Below are positions 14,101-29,100 of a stretch of DNA of 50,136 nucleotides, in pieces (the stretch's first letter is position 1; each line of letters begins with the position of its first letter). The translations under genes were made by a program, and so were the position numbers. The stretch comes from Hemicentrotus pulcherrimus. Taxonomy: Eukaryota > Echinodermata > Echinoidea > Camarodonta > Strongylocentrotidae. The DNA is taken from the NCBI GenBank assembly GCA_003118195.1, contig BEXV01001209.1:66263-116398 (forward strand). The letters run 5' to 3'. The notes beneath the pieces were generated by a model that was not told where the DNA came from, searched no databases, and saw nothing but the letters and a program-made list of their open reading frames with translations.

Positions 14101-17100
14101 ATCCAGAGAGATTCGAGTAGCAACACCTTGGTGGATCTGAAAGATGGAGCTAGTAATACTTCACCACTTCCTGAAAGGACGCATATTGCTTCTCAAATCA
14201 ATGCTGACACCTCAGTCGCTTCCATGATGGCCAAACCATTGATAACAGAGGGTTCTGTGAACACTGACATTGTAAAGCAACAAGACCAGGCTTCTCTTGT
14301 GAATATTCCTATGGAGGTAAAAACGGAGAAGATCATCATGCAAGAAGTTCCTCCAGTCCAGTTCTCAGCTCCAGTTTTCTCTCCTCCCATTACTGATTCT
14401 GAAGCTCAGGTTTCACCCGAGCAGATGGACTCAGGCACGAACACAAAGCTACAAGCAATCCAGAGAGATTCGAGCAGCAACACCTTGGTGGATCTGAAAG
14501 ATGGAGCTAGTAATACTTCACCGCTGCCTGTGAGGGCTCATACTTTCGTCAACACTGACACTGTAGAACATCAAGACCAGGGTTCTATGGTAAATATCAA
14601 ACCAAATATGGCTTCAACAATGTCGTCAGTGCGCCCTATAATGATGAATACGGCCGCCCTCACGATTGTTCGGGGTGCTGATTTCACTCAGCAAGTTAAA
14701 ATCCAAGCCGAATCTAAAGACGCCACTGGAAACACACATGTTACTGATGTGAAAGATGATGCAAGTAATACGTCCCCACTTCCAGTCAGGGTACATGCTG
14801 CCTCTCAAATCCAGACTGACACATCTATTGCATCCATGATTGCCAGACCACTTGTCACTGAAGATTCAACTTCAACACTTCACATTATAAATTCCACTAG
14901 TGAAACACAATACGAAAGCACCTCAATCAGTAGTTCCATGAACACTGTTATTGTAAAACAACAAGACCGTGCATCTCTGGTGAATATTCCTATGGAGGTG
15001 AAGACAGAACAAGTTATCAAGCAAGAAGTTCCAGCTGTCCAGTTCTCTGCTCCAGTTTTCTCTCCTCCAGTTTCTGAAATTGGAGCGCAGATTTCACCCG
15101 ACCAAATGGAGTCTAGTACCAACACAAAGCTGCCTGCAGTGCATTTAGATTCGAGTATCAACACCCTTCCAGTCAGTGTCAAAGACACACCAGCACAGGT
15201 CAAGCCAGATATGACTTCAACAATGTCAACAGTGCAACCCACTACATCCGATATGGCAGCCCATGCCATTGCAGAGGGTGCAGACTTCACTCAGCAAGTT
15301 AAGATCGAAGATCCATCTCCCGAAATTGCAGATGCCACTGCACAGATCTCACCAGATATGACTACTACAATGTCAACAGTGCGACCCACTACATCGGATA
15401 CGGCAACTCACGTGATTGCTCAGGGTGCAGACTTTACTCAACAGGTTAAAATCCAAGCTGATGTGAAAGATGGAGCTAGTAATACTTCGCCACTTCCTGT
15501 CAGGGCCCATATTGCTTCTCAAATCAATGCTGACACCTCGATCGCCTCCATGATGGCCAAACCATTGATAGCAGAGGGTTCTGTGAATACTGACATTGTA
15601 AAGCAACAAGACCAGGCTTCTCTTGTGAATATTCCTATGGAGGTGAAAACAGAAAAGATCATCATGCAAGAAGTTCCTCCAGTCCAGATCTCAGCTCCAG
15701 TTTTCTCTCCCCCTGTCACTGATTCTGAAGCCCAGATCTCCCCTGAAGTGATGGAATCTAGCACAAACACTAAGCTGATAGCCCTTCAGAAAGACTCAAG
15801 CATCAATACATCGAAAATTACCATGAAGCATACAACATCCCAAGTCAAACCGAGTGTTAACACATCAGGAGCCCTTGCAATAGCTTTAGGTAAAGATTTT
15901 ACACAACAAGCTAAAATCCATGCTGACATTTCAGATGCCACTGCAAATACTGATATCATCAATGTGAAAGATGGAACTAGTAATACCTCACCCCTTCCAA
16001 AGATGTCTACAATTGGGTCTCAGATCATCAACAGAACCATGTCCTCATCTGTTTCAGTCAGACAGAGTGTCACAGAGAGTTCCACAAAAACAACTAATGT
16101 TCAAAATATGACAAGTGAGACGCAGTATGAAAGAAAAGCTGTCCACAGCGGGATAAATACAGATGTCACCGAACACAAAGACCAATCTTCACTTGCCAAT
16201 ATGCCTGTTGCCGTAAAGACAGAGGAAATCATACGTCAGGAGGCACCTGTGGTACAATTTGCTCCTGCCGTATTTGCTCCTCAGATTGTGGACACTGCAG
16301 CCCAGATCAAACCAGATCAGAGTGAATCCAGCACCAATACCCAGCCCAAAAAGTTGAAAGATTCTACTTCACAAGTAATATTAGCCCAGACAAAAGAGTC
16401 TGTTGCACAAGTTGTAGCAGATCAAAGTACGTCAAGTAGCAACACCAATGTCATTGAGCAAGCCGATTCTAATGTACAAGTAAAGCCAGCAGTGATGTCA
16501 ACAATGTCAACTGTACGCCCTATCACAGCGACAATTGCGTCTCAAGTTGGTGTTGCGACTTCGACTTCATCAATGATGACTAAACCAAATGTAAAGGACA
16601 CAAAGTCTTCACCCATTTTTTCAAGGAAACAGGATCAAGCAACTCTTGTGAATATTCCTGTGTTCAAGACTGAGGAGATAGTGAAGCAGGAAGTTCCTCT
16701 GGTTGAGTTTGTTCCCATGTTCAAGCCAGAGTTTACAAACTCAGAGTCTCAGATTGAACCAGAACATACAGAGTCGAGCACAAATACCAAACAGCTTGAA
16801 GTAAAAGATTCTACATCTCTCACTGAAAGAACGCTTGTAACACAGTCGACTACCCAGATAAATGTCCTACAGGCACATTCCAGTAGTAATACTACTATTG
16901 TCAGTGTCAGAAACACTGGTGCTCAGATTGAAGGACCTAAAACGAGAGACCTGTCATCCCAGGTGAAGCCAGCTAGTGCCTCAGCAACTTCTGTGGCATC
17001 GGTTTCAGGAAAAGACTTCACCGTCCAAATGGAAGAAACAGTTCCTGATATCATGGATGTTGGTTCTAATACTTCACATGTCGAAGTAGTAGATGGTGCC

Positions 17101-20100
17101 AGCAATACATCTCCACTTCCGAAGAGAGCCAACAGTGCTGCACAAGTTTCAGCAATGACAACCAACTCTGCCATGATGACAAAGCTATCAGTAAAGTTGG
17201 GAAATACTTCACCTATACTCTCAAAGAAACATGATCAATCATCACAGGCAAATGTACCAGCTATCGCAACTGAAGAAATCATCAAAAAGGAAGAACCCCC
17301 AGTTGAGTTTGCCCCCATTGTTTTCATGCCGGAGATTGCTGATATCGGCGCTCAAGTCAAACCAAATCAGATGGAATCTAGTACTAATACAGCTAAACTG
17401 AATTTGAAGGAGACTTCATCACAGATGGAAGGGAGAGTAGTCAAGGAATCAACAACTCAGGTTCACCAGTCCATGTCACACACAAGCAGTAACACACTAA
17501 TTGTCAAGGTTACAGATACCATGACTCAACTTGAAAGGCTAGAAACACGAAACGTACAAGCACAAATTGCACCAACTACTGCATCCACAATATCATCTGT
17601 AAAACCGGAGACGGGTGATGCTACAACATTTGCAGAAGTGGACGGTAAAGACTTTACTAACCAGGCCGTTATTGAAGAACCTTTGCCTGACAATATGGAT
17701 ACAGGTATAAATACAGACAATGTACCTGTGAGGGATGGAGTGAGCAATACATCACCCTTGCCTAAACGTGCAAACATTGGATCTCAGATTGTCACCACTA
17801 CACAAGATGATACCACGTCGCCTATTCTTGTGAGGAAGTCCGACCAATCTACTCATGCAAATATACCCAATATCAAACATGAGGAAGTAGTCAAGCAAGA
17901 GGTTGTTCAGGAAGAATTCACACCCGTCTTTGAACCACAGCTTGCAGATTCAGGATCACAGATTGAGCCTGATCAAATGGACTCGAGCTGTAACACAAAG
18001 ACTCCTACCATCAGAGATTCTACCTCTCAATTCGACAAGCTTAGCACCGAGGACTCTGCAGCCCAAGTCTTTCCAGTCACAGAAGCATCATCATCGTCGG
18101 CAATTGTGAATGGAGTCGATTTCACGCAACAAGCTGAAATGGAAATGCCAGGTCCAGACAACACAGATACAGGAATCAATACTGATGCTAAGAAAACTGC
18201 AAGTTTCACAGTTCAGGTAAAACCCACGTCTACAGCAGTGTCTGCAACAGCAAAGCCTACCCTGGACACCAGCTGTAGTAACACCGATCGTGTGGAGGTT
18301 ATAACACAACGGACTCAGACAATACATGAACTGAAGACTAAAGAGTTGGGTATTAATGTCAAATCAACTGTGGATAATACTGATGCAGAAGTCCAAAATG
18401 CCCCAGGTAACACAGAAATCAGCACAAGTACACGTCAGTATCAATTCTCGAACTCTCTTACTCAGTATGACATCACTTCCATCAACAGTGCTTCACAGAT
18501 GACGATTCACAAGACCAATGTTTCAACTATAGCACAGCCACCCATGGAGGAATCTAAGACAGACCCAAAAAATATCAAAATGGCAAGCCAGCAAACTCAA
18601 TATGAGCTTAACTCTTCTGAGATTTCAATAAATACTGAAGTTGTTCAGAAGAAAGATCAGGCAAGCCAGGCTAACATCCCTACTCCCATCACAGAGGAGG
18701 TAGTCAAGGAAGATGCCCCGCAGGTTGAACTTCCACCCGTAGTATTCCAAGTTGAGGTATATGATGTCGAAACGCAGACAACCTCTCAACTCAGAGAAAG
18801 TGGTACAAATACAACAGCGCTAAAGGTCAGTGATACAACTCTACAGGTGGCACCTGTAACCAAACAAACAAGTAGCAATACGATTTCTAAGGAAATTACA
18901 GTTACCGCCGTTAATACCATAATGCCTCCAAAGACGATTGAAACAGCATCTCAGATGGCGGTTCGTACTGCATCAGCTGCAATGATGGCAAAACCAGTTG
19001 TAAGGCATGTGAATACGACGACATCAACCCGGTACTTTAAGTCACAAGTTATTCAGCAAGAGAGATCAGTTAGCGATGCTATGGTCAATACTGAAGTAGT
19101 TCAGAGAACAGAGAAATCATGTGAAGCAAATATACCTACATCTGACGAAGTTCTACCAGAGTACCAAGATGCCCAGGCTCAAATAGCTCCTGTAATATCT
19201 GAAAAAGCTTCGAGCACACTTGTCAGAAATTTGACAAACAGCCTATCACAATGTGTAGTTCCACAAGCTTCTACATTCACAAACACGGCTAAACGACCGA
19301 GCACTAAGGAGTCTGAAGTCCAAATAAGACCAAATACTGAGTACTCATCAGTTCATGCCTTTCCCGACGTTGGGGAAGCATCGATGTTGGCAGCTCCCAT
19401 CGGACAGGACTTTACACAGCAAACGATTTTGGACGAGATAAGAGCTACTGCAACAAATACCATGCCATATCCTGATCATACCGAATCAACAGCTCAAGTG
19501 AATCCCACAGTCACATCAGTATCTTCATTTGCAAGACCAACTGTAAAGTCTGAGTCGACCATTGCCAAGAGGACAGTGATGTATTCACACCAATCTCAAA
19601 CAAAAGAAGTGAAGGAAGAACCAAAGACGGTTGTGAGGATGACTACCACAGGAGCGCAGACTAATCCAGTAACTATTATTGATTTTGTTCCTGTGACAGT
19701 GGATTCTACTGTGCAATTTGAGACCAAGTACTACTTTTCTGAGGTGCCAGTGCAAGCCACGGTGCCAATACTTCATCAAGGCAGTCACTCTGTGGTAGAA
19801 AGCCATTCAGAATCCTTGGAAACAATGCCATTGCCCACAGAACAAGTTTCAAGCCAGACTAAGGAATTGCCAATGCCTGAACCAGTGATAAAGATTGAGA
19901 AGAGCGAACCTGTCCTTCAGATGATTCAACCACCTGTACCAGAGACACGGAGTTCAGTATCTCAAACACATGTGAAGAAAACTCAGGATTCATCACACGA
20001 TCCTATTCTTAGGAAAATGAAGGATGAACCATCCCAAGTGTCTCCCACTGCATCCAAAAATGTGACTACTCAACACCAGCCAAAGACTGATACGCACTTG

Positions 20101-23100
20101 CTACAGACGCAAATTAAGCAACTGGAAAAGATGACCTCCGCTGCATTTGCAAAGGAAACAAGAGTGCAGGAATCGCAGTTTGTAACAGAAACCAGAGTGC
20201 AGGAATCGCAGTTTGTAACAGAAACCAGAGTGCAGGAATTGCAGTTTGTAACAGAAACCAGAGCTACTAGCTTCCAGACTTCATTAGATGTTTCAAATGC
20301 TACCACAGAAATAGATATCACAGAAAAGGATAAAGCACAGCAGGCCTCCCCAATGCTTACAGAAGGACACACTGTAATGCCTGAAGTTGAAAGTGCTAGT
20401 GCATCATCGCAACATGAACCATCAAAGACTGATTCTGTCATGCAGGCACAAATAAAGCAACTTGAGAAAATGACATTTGCAGAATACAAGAAGGAACTGA
20501 AGGAACTAGGTCTACAATGGTCATCTGATGCAACCAGCGCAAGTTCACAGTTTGCTCCCACGATGCGTGATGACTGTACTGATCCATCTGATGTACCTTT
20601 AAAGAGCACTGAATGCCAGGCTGTCAATGAAATGAATGAAAGATCTTCAATGACTGAAATGACACTAGAGGATATAGAAAGCTTGCTTGAAGCTGTGAAG
20701 AAGAACATCACTGATACAATCCGAGAAGAAATAGTTGTTCCAACACTTGCCAAACCAGATGAAATGGCTCTTGACTTTGATGTGGATACTGAAGACACTG
20801 GAATCCAGACACTCCTTGAAACGATATCTCGCAGTGCATCCCCCATTCTGCAAGAAATGAAAAACATGGCAATGCAGTACGAAAGAACATTTGAAATGAG
20901 GGACAAAGAGTTAACAGTCATTCCCGATACACTTGAAAAGGCGATAAATACAGCTCGGCTGGAATTGGAATCAGTGTTGACTCAGCATGAAATAGCTTCA
21001 AAGCATGCTGCATTCCAGGCTCAATCGGATGTTTCCCAAGCATCCACGTGGACTCCACAGAAACAGTTCAAGGACCAAACTACACAAGAGACTATGAAGT
21101 ATGTGATTGGGCAAGCACAGGTAGCACCTGCATCGGTTGAAAGAGGAATAATGCCAGAGAAACAGCAATTCGGGAAAGCGTCCACTCAAGCCTTCATGGA
21201 AGTGTCACCGAAATGGACTCAATATGACATCGATAGGCCTACATCAGCTGTTCAGGCAGGAGTAGAAACGAATGATGGAGGGTTCCAAACAAAAGAACCC
21301 ATGCAGCCTATCTTTGAGCCCATTCAGCAAGTACAGCAAAAAGAGGAACACTTTGAGTTTTATTTGCCTCCTGAATGTGTCAACGCTGAGATTCAAACAG
21401 ACCCGGTTATCATCAAGTCTTTTGAGGATAAAGACGACATGGAGACTGAAACTGATGCAGATAGCGGTATTGAAATGGACATGCAAACCGATTCAGTTGT
21501 TGTAATGACGGAGGAAGAATATGAAGAGCTGATCTCAAGACCTAGCTCTGAAGATTATGTCTCACAGACGCCAAACGTTCCAACTCAACCATTCACTCAC
21601 CAATTTGTGACACCCAGTCATACTGAGCCTACACAAACACAGGTTTCAAAATTGACTTCGGGAAGCACAATGACAAAAGATACAGAATTCACACTCCAAT
21701 CTACACAAACTGTTTCAGCTGTATCTACCAACATCAAGACTCAATATGAATCATCCATTGATGTGAAGAAAACACAGACAAGTGTCCAACGAGCGGAAGG
21801 TTATACAGATATGATCCCAACTACCTTTGCAACGCAGCTACAACAGACAGATGAGAAAAAGACAGCTAGCAAGACAATGCTAACTCATGCTGTAAAGCAC
21901 TTAGACCGTGACCTGCAGACTGTACCTGAAAAGGTAGAACAAAGAGCTAGCTCTCCTTCCACCACACCTGGAATAAGTGAGGTGACACAGACGGGCATGG
22001 TGCACACATCAGAAAGTGGAACACTTGCATCAAAGGCGGAGATATCATATTCTGGATCACAGACTGATGTTTTAACAATGAAAAGCCGCGATATTCAATA
22101 CCATGTGGCTGGAGCCGATGTCGTGTCCCAGACAAGCCTTTCAGAAATGGAATCCTCAAGTACCAGCACGATGAAGAAAGATGTAACTCACTTTGTTTCT
22201 CAGACAAAGGAAACGGAAGTGCATGATGCTTTATCAGCCACCGAGGTGGAAACATACCCAACATCTGGTACACAAACGGACGAACAGCAATCTGAAATTC
22301 CTCAGGAAGTTATTCATCTCCAGTCCGTTGAACCAGTTTCCTATTCACCGGTTGAATTTATGCCTCCGGTTGCACGGACTGATTGTCAAACTCAGACAAT
22401 GGAGAAGGATGAGATGTCATCAGCATACCAGACAGATGCACAAGAAACATTGGACCGTGGGGGAGATGCATTAGAATCAGATGTGTCCAATGCTGGAATG
22501 ATGGCCATTGCAGAAACCACAGATGCGCCAGCTCAGGATACAGTTAAAGTGGATATGGCACAAAGTCAGACAGGTGTAGAGGTGACAGACACAGGTTCGA
22601 GTCCCATATTTGCTCGAAAAGCTACTGTAGAAAAGAGTGTCCAGCAGAGAGTAGAAAATTCGACTTCTAGTGCCCAAACACTGCACAAGGAGTATCAATC
22701 TAAACTCACATCTACTGAAAAGATCACGAAAGATTTATCCATGCAGACTGAAATACCAATGGTAACTGTCATTGAGGAAACTGTGAAGCCAGTTCAACTT
22801 ATACCTGAGCGTTCTATGCCAAATTTGGCTGCTCTTAAACCAAAGGTAGCAGAGTCATCATCACAGACAATGCATCTTGAGACATCTGATCGACAAGCAG
22901 CCACAAGTCCTGTAACGACATCCGAGCGCCAATCAGCAACCAGTCCTGTAACTATCTCTGAGAAAGGACTTCAGCATGACAATTCGCCCAAAACAGAAGA
23001 GAGATTCATGAGCACATTCCAAACAGCTCTCCTGGAAAGCGCTGATCAGACCATTCCTACCAAGATTGGGCATAGACATACCCAAGCTCAACCTAGATTA

Positions 23101-26100
23101 ACAAATGTGCCTACTCAAGCTGGTGTGAAACCCAATCTCTCTAGTGCTGTTACACAAGCTAAACCACAGACATTCGAGGCTAAATTGCAGATCATTCCAT
23201 TCAAGGTCGAAACAAAGGATTCGAGCATCCAGCATGACACTGAACTGGCGGCGGTAAATGACTCTACATGTCAGACCGACTTTGAAGATATTCCATATGA
23301 AGAGATAATAGTAGTTTCGCAAGCCATGGTCGAAAATGAACCATTCATTATGGTGCAAGAATCAGCTGATTTCACATGCCAGACTACAGGTGAGATAGAA
23401 GAGCATGCATTTAATACAGATCCCATCCAGTATAAAGATTTTTATGATCAAACTATACTTACTTCGATGCCAAGGTCATCCTCTCCTGTTCTTACAGAGA
23501 CTGTTCATCAGCCATCACAGACACCAGCACAGCTAAGGACACCTACAAGGGATTCTACCAGCCAGCATAATGTGAAATCTAAGGAATCTTTGACCCAGAC
23601 TGCATTGCAAACTATGATGAAAGCACTATCTCCGATGTTACCTCGGTCTGCTTCAAAGGAAGCCCAAACTCCAAAACAAGCAAAGGTGCCAGTCGATACC
23701 AAGGTAACCCAGTCTGCTCAAAGTCTACAGGATTATGCTAGTCAGTCCAACATCCCAGTTGCAGAACAAGGAACATCACAAGTACTACCAAAGGGAGTGG
23801 GAATAGAGTCACAAACAACAAATGAGCCAGTAATACTCTCAGCAGAGGTGTTAACTCAGTATGAGTCGTCAATATCACATGCAGATAGTCAGACGGCGGT
23901 TGATGTGAACCAAAGACCTTCATCACCCATTGAAACTCCTGCTGCTGATGCATCTGCCCAGTACGAGTTACCTGCACATGGCAAAGAATCCCAGACATTC
24001 ATGGACTCCATTGCTAAGGCCATTTCACCTATGCTTCCTCGAGCAATGAGCAGAGCTTTGCAGACTCCCGGTGAACAACGCAAGAAAATGAAAGATGCTT
24101 CATCGCAACGTGAATCGCAGGTGAAAGCCATTGCCAGCCAACATGTTTCTTCACATCAAGACAATGAAGCTCAGTACCTTGTTCTATCTGGGAATCAGTC
24201 ATCGTCTCCCCTGCTGACTCCAAAACTAGATCACAGTTTGCAAACACCTCAACAAGATGTGGAACAAATCAGCACACAAATTAGCCAATCACATCAAGAC
24301 AACACATCTCAGTACGAACTCAAACGGAAAGATGCAGCAACAGAAGGCATGGTTGGTGTTGTTGACAGTTCAACACATCACGAGGTTAAAATGGGTGATA
24401 TTACTACTCAATCCAAAGTGGAGCAAGAAGCGTTTGACAGCCAATATGAGGCCAACGTACATGACTCAGGAAATCAGACAGCCGTTATGAGTCCTATTGC
24501 AACGTCTACACTTACCCCACAATCCACATCAATTGCTTCCCAAACTCCAACAGAAGAAAACGTTGTCATGGCTCCGGTGGTGCAGGAGTTTGCCCCTATT
24601 ATGCCTCGCATCGTAACATTGGAATCAGACCCACCCAGAATCCTGACCAGCACATCTACGCAATACGAGAGTAAGCCAACAATGCAGAAGATTTCTTCTC
24701 CAATGATTTCCAGGGCAAACGACAACGAGTCACAGACACGACCAAAAGGCATTCGTGAATCACATATTCAAACGAAGGTCGACACTGTTCCGAGAGCATC
24801 TTCACCAATTACAATTCAGCAAAATGATCATATCACGCAATACCAATCATCTGTGGTTCACATGTCCACTCAATTCAAAGCACATACTGAGAGATCAGAT
24901 CTAGCTACGCAGCATGAATTGAAATGGGGAGACAGAACCACTGAAATAGTAGTATCTTCAAAAGAAACAACTACTCAACATGAACTGTCACAAGGCGACA
25001 CTGCTACAGATTATGAGATGAAAATGGAAGAGAGATTTACTGAATACAAAACGGCTTTGGCTGAATCTCCTTCACAAACAGCCGTGGAAATCCTTGACCA
25101 GGCTTCTTCTCCTCGTCTTCCTCATGTATCGACTCAAATTCAACAGACGCCTCCTGCTGTTGCTCTGCGGACGAAAACTATTGCTTCACAACATGTGTCT
25201 GATACCGAACAAAGCACAACCCAGTACGAGATGTCTCAACTTGATATAGCTGCTCAATATGAAAAGATGACGGAGGACAACGCAACTCAGTACGTTTTCA
25301 CCGCTGCTCATTCTACTACTCAATATGAGAGGGCAGATAAGGACATTGAGACCCAGCATAAGATGACACAGGAAGATGTTGACACTCAAAGTGAGGTCGA
25401 ACATTGTCCATCTGGAATTCAGGCAGTCAATGAATTAAGCGTCCAAGCTTCGTCTCCAATTTTGACACGTGTGAACAACCAATTAATTCAGACCCCTCTC
25501 CAAGCAGGAAAAATTAAGCGAACAATGTATACAGAGATTGAGGTAAAGGGTGGTGACAGGTCTACGCAGTATGAGAAGGCAACCCAAGAAAGCACTACCC
25601 AATATGATATCAAACAAACGGACAATGACACTGCATACGAGTTGAAAATGACTGAAACAACAACACAGTCTGAAATGAAAATGCACAGTACAGATACTCA
25701 AACACCTGGGTATCCTATTCCTGTTGAGGACGCTATTCTGCGAGAGATCGTTTCTCCTGTCCAGTATGCAGCGCCACAAATGCCATCACCTAAAACTGAC
25801 GTTTCAAGTCAGTACGAAAGTAAGTTGGTCAGTGCCATGATCCAATATGATCTAAAGATGCAGGAAAGTTCCATCCAGTACCAACTGAATGGCCAAGATG
25901 GAGCTTCCCAGTATGACATTCAACAGGAGGAATCTACAACACAAGCTGTCTTAGAGAACCAACTATTTACCAGCCAGACCGAACTTGAGACTCAACAGCA
26001 AGCTTCATCTCCAATTCTTCGTCGTGTTACCAGTCAGGCACTTCAGACTCCTCAACCCAAAGGAATCAAGAAGAGCGATGGGTTGACACAGTACGAACTT

Positions 26101-29100
26101 AAACGGGATGACATGTCAACCCAGTCTGAAGTAAAGAGAGAAGATTCTACAAGTCAGCATGTATTCAAACAAGATGACAAAGTGACACACTATGATGTTG
26201 TCGGGCAAGAAGGTTCCACACAGTATGAGAAAAGAGATGAAGACGTGTCAACGCAACATATCGTGAAGGGGCAAGATATCACAACTCAATCTGAAATTGC
26301 CCTTCAAGAAACTACCACTCAACATGAAGCAACCTTGAAGGATACACCCACCCAACATGGAGTGGACATGATAGACTCTCCATCGCAAAGTGGTATCAAG
26401 ATCTTGCATATGGCAGCGTCTCCTATTCTTCGAGCAAAATCAAGCCAGATTATGCAAACACCACATAGCTTGAAGGATGGGGAGAGTCAATATGAGAGTA
26501 GTACAATTGACGGAACGAGTCAATATGACAGATCGGGTGAAAGTACAGCCACTCAATATGATATGAGAGGTAGTGAGAATACAACTCAATACCAGAAGGA
26601 TGTCCAAGATGTGCTAACGGAATATGTCATGGACCGACAAGACAGAGAAACACAGCATGAGATTAAGAGCCAGTTATTTGCAAATCAAACTGAATACGAG
26701 TCTCAACAACAGGCCTCATCGCCGATCCTTCGTCGTGTCATCAGTCAGGCACTTCAGACGCCTAAGCCAACAGGAGTTCAGAAGAGCGATGGGTTGACAC
26801 AGTACGAGCTTCAGCAGGATGATTCATCATCACAATTTGTGATAACTGCTGCTTCTGTCCCTACTCAATATGAGACTCCAACAGCTGATGGAACTACACA
26901 GTATATAAGTCAATTTGGAGACAGGTCAACCCAATACTACACAAAGAAAAGTGACACTATGACGCAGCATGAAGGAAGTCAACAGGATGCATCAAGTCAG
27001 CATGAAAGGCCTGTTACGGATGGAACAAGTCAGTATGTCAGAACATGCGAGAGTGCTACAACCCAATACGATATCAGAGGTATTGACAGTACATCTCAAT
27101 ATCTGACAGAGGTACAAGATGGCACTACAGAGTATCTCTTAGATCAGCAAGAAATCCATACGCAGCATCAAATAGATAATCAGTTATTTGCAAGCCAGAC
27201 GGTGTTTGAGAGACAGCAACAAGCCTCCTCTCCAATCCTTCATCGTGTCACAAGTCAGGCAAATCAGACCAAGTATGAGAAGACAACCCAAGAAGGCAAC
27301 ACACAGTATGAACTCAAACAAACAGACACTGACACGGTGTACGAGCTGAAGACGAACGAAACAACTACACAGTATGAAATGACAATGCACAGTACAGATA
27401 CTCAGACACCTGGATATCCTATTCCTGTTGAGGATGCTATTCTGCGGGAGATTGTTTCTCCTGTCCAGCATGCAGCACCACAAATGCCATCACCTAAAAC
27501 TGATGGTTCAAGTCAGTACGAAAGGAAGTTGGTCAGTGCCATGGTCCAATGTGATCTAAAGATGCAGGAAAGTTCCATCCAACACCAGATGAATGAGCAA
27601 GATGGAGCTACACAGTATGACATTCTACATCAAGACATTACAACACAGTCTATTGCAGAGAACCAGCTGTTTGCCAGTCAAACCGAACTTGAGACTCAAC
27701 AGCAAGCTTCATCTCCAATCCTTCGTCGTGTTACCAGTCAGGCACTTCAGACGCCTAAGCCCACAGGAGTTCAGAAGAGCGATGGGTTGACACAGCACGA
27801 GGTTAAACAGGGTGATTCATCCTCACAGTTTGTTCCGCAGCAGGCAGATGGTTCTACCCAGTTTGTGCTCTCTGCTGTGTCTGCTCCAACCCAATATGAG
27901 AGTTCAACAATTGATGCAACTTCTCAGTATGGAAAGCAAGATGAACACAGGTCAACCCAATATGACCAAAAGAAGACAGATACTGTAATCCAGTACGAGA
28001 GCCACCAACAGGATGGAACATGTCAGCATGAAATGGCTGTTACTGATGCCAGTAGTCAACATAACAGAATAGGCGAGAGTGCTATGTCCCAGTATGATTT
28101 CAAGGGTATTGATAGTACAACTCAGTACCTGAGAGATGTACAAGATGGTACAACAGAATATGTAAAGGACCAACAAGAGAGACCAACTCAGCATGAGGTG
28201 AAGAGTGAGATGTTTGAAAGTCAAACTGTTTATGACACACAGCAACAAGCTTCATCTCCTATCCTTCGTCGTGTCACCAGTCAGGCACTTCAGACTCCTA
28301 GGCCTTCAGAAGTCCAGAAGAATGATGGGTTGACACAATATGAACTTAAACATGATGACGTGTCCACCCAGCTTGGAGTCCAAACATTAGAGTCAACAAG
28401 CCAAAGCGTACATGAACAAAAACATGCTGTGACACACTATGATATCATTGGGCAAGAAGGTTCCACACAATACGAGAAGAAAGATGAAGATGTGGCAACG
28501 CAACATGTTGTGAAGGGACAGGACATCACAACTCAATCTAGAGTTGCCCTCCAAGAAACTACCACTCAACATGAATCAATCTTGAAGGATACACCTATGC
28601 AACATGGAGCTGATATGATAGAAATTCCAACACAGTCATTTATAGAAAACCAGCTATTTGCTAGCCAAACCGAACTTGTGACACAGCAGCAAGCTTCCTC
28701 ACCCATCCTTCGTCGTGTCACCAGTCAGGCACTCCAGACTCCTAAGCCTACAGAAATCCATAAGAATGATGGGTTGACACAGTATGAACTTAAAAATAAT
28801 GACGTGACCACCCAGCTTGGAGTCGAGACAGAAGAGTCAACAAGCCAATACCTGCAGGAACAAAATCATGCTGTGACACACTATGATATCGTCGGGCAAG
28901 AAGGTTCCACACAATACGAGAAGAAAGATGAAGATGTGTCAACGCAACATGATGTGAAGGGACAGGATATCACAACTCAATCAAGAGTCGCCCTTCAAGA
29001 AGCAGACACTCAACATGAAGCAATCTTGAAGGACACACCTACACAACATCAAGCTGATATGATAGACATTCCAACACAGTCATTAATAGAAAACCAGCTT

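Noticed and set aside
20070..20921. A 283-residue open frame on the minus strand, with others at 39666-40217 and 40224-40706
   Set aside because: These are mirror frames of the repeat-rich exon, periodic where the plus-strand repeats are, with no recognisable protein or splice context.
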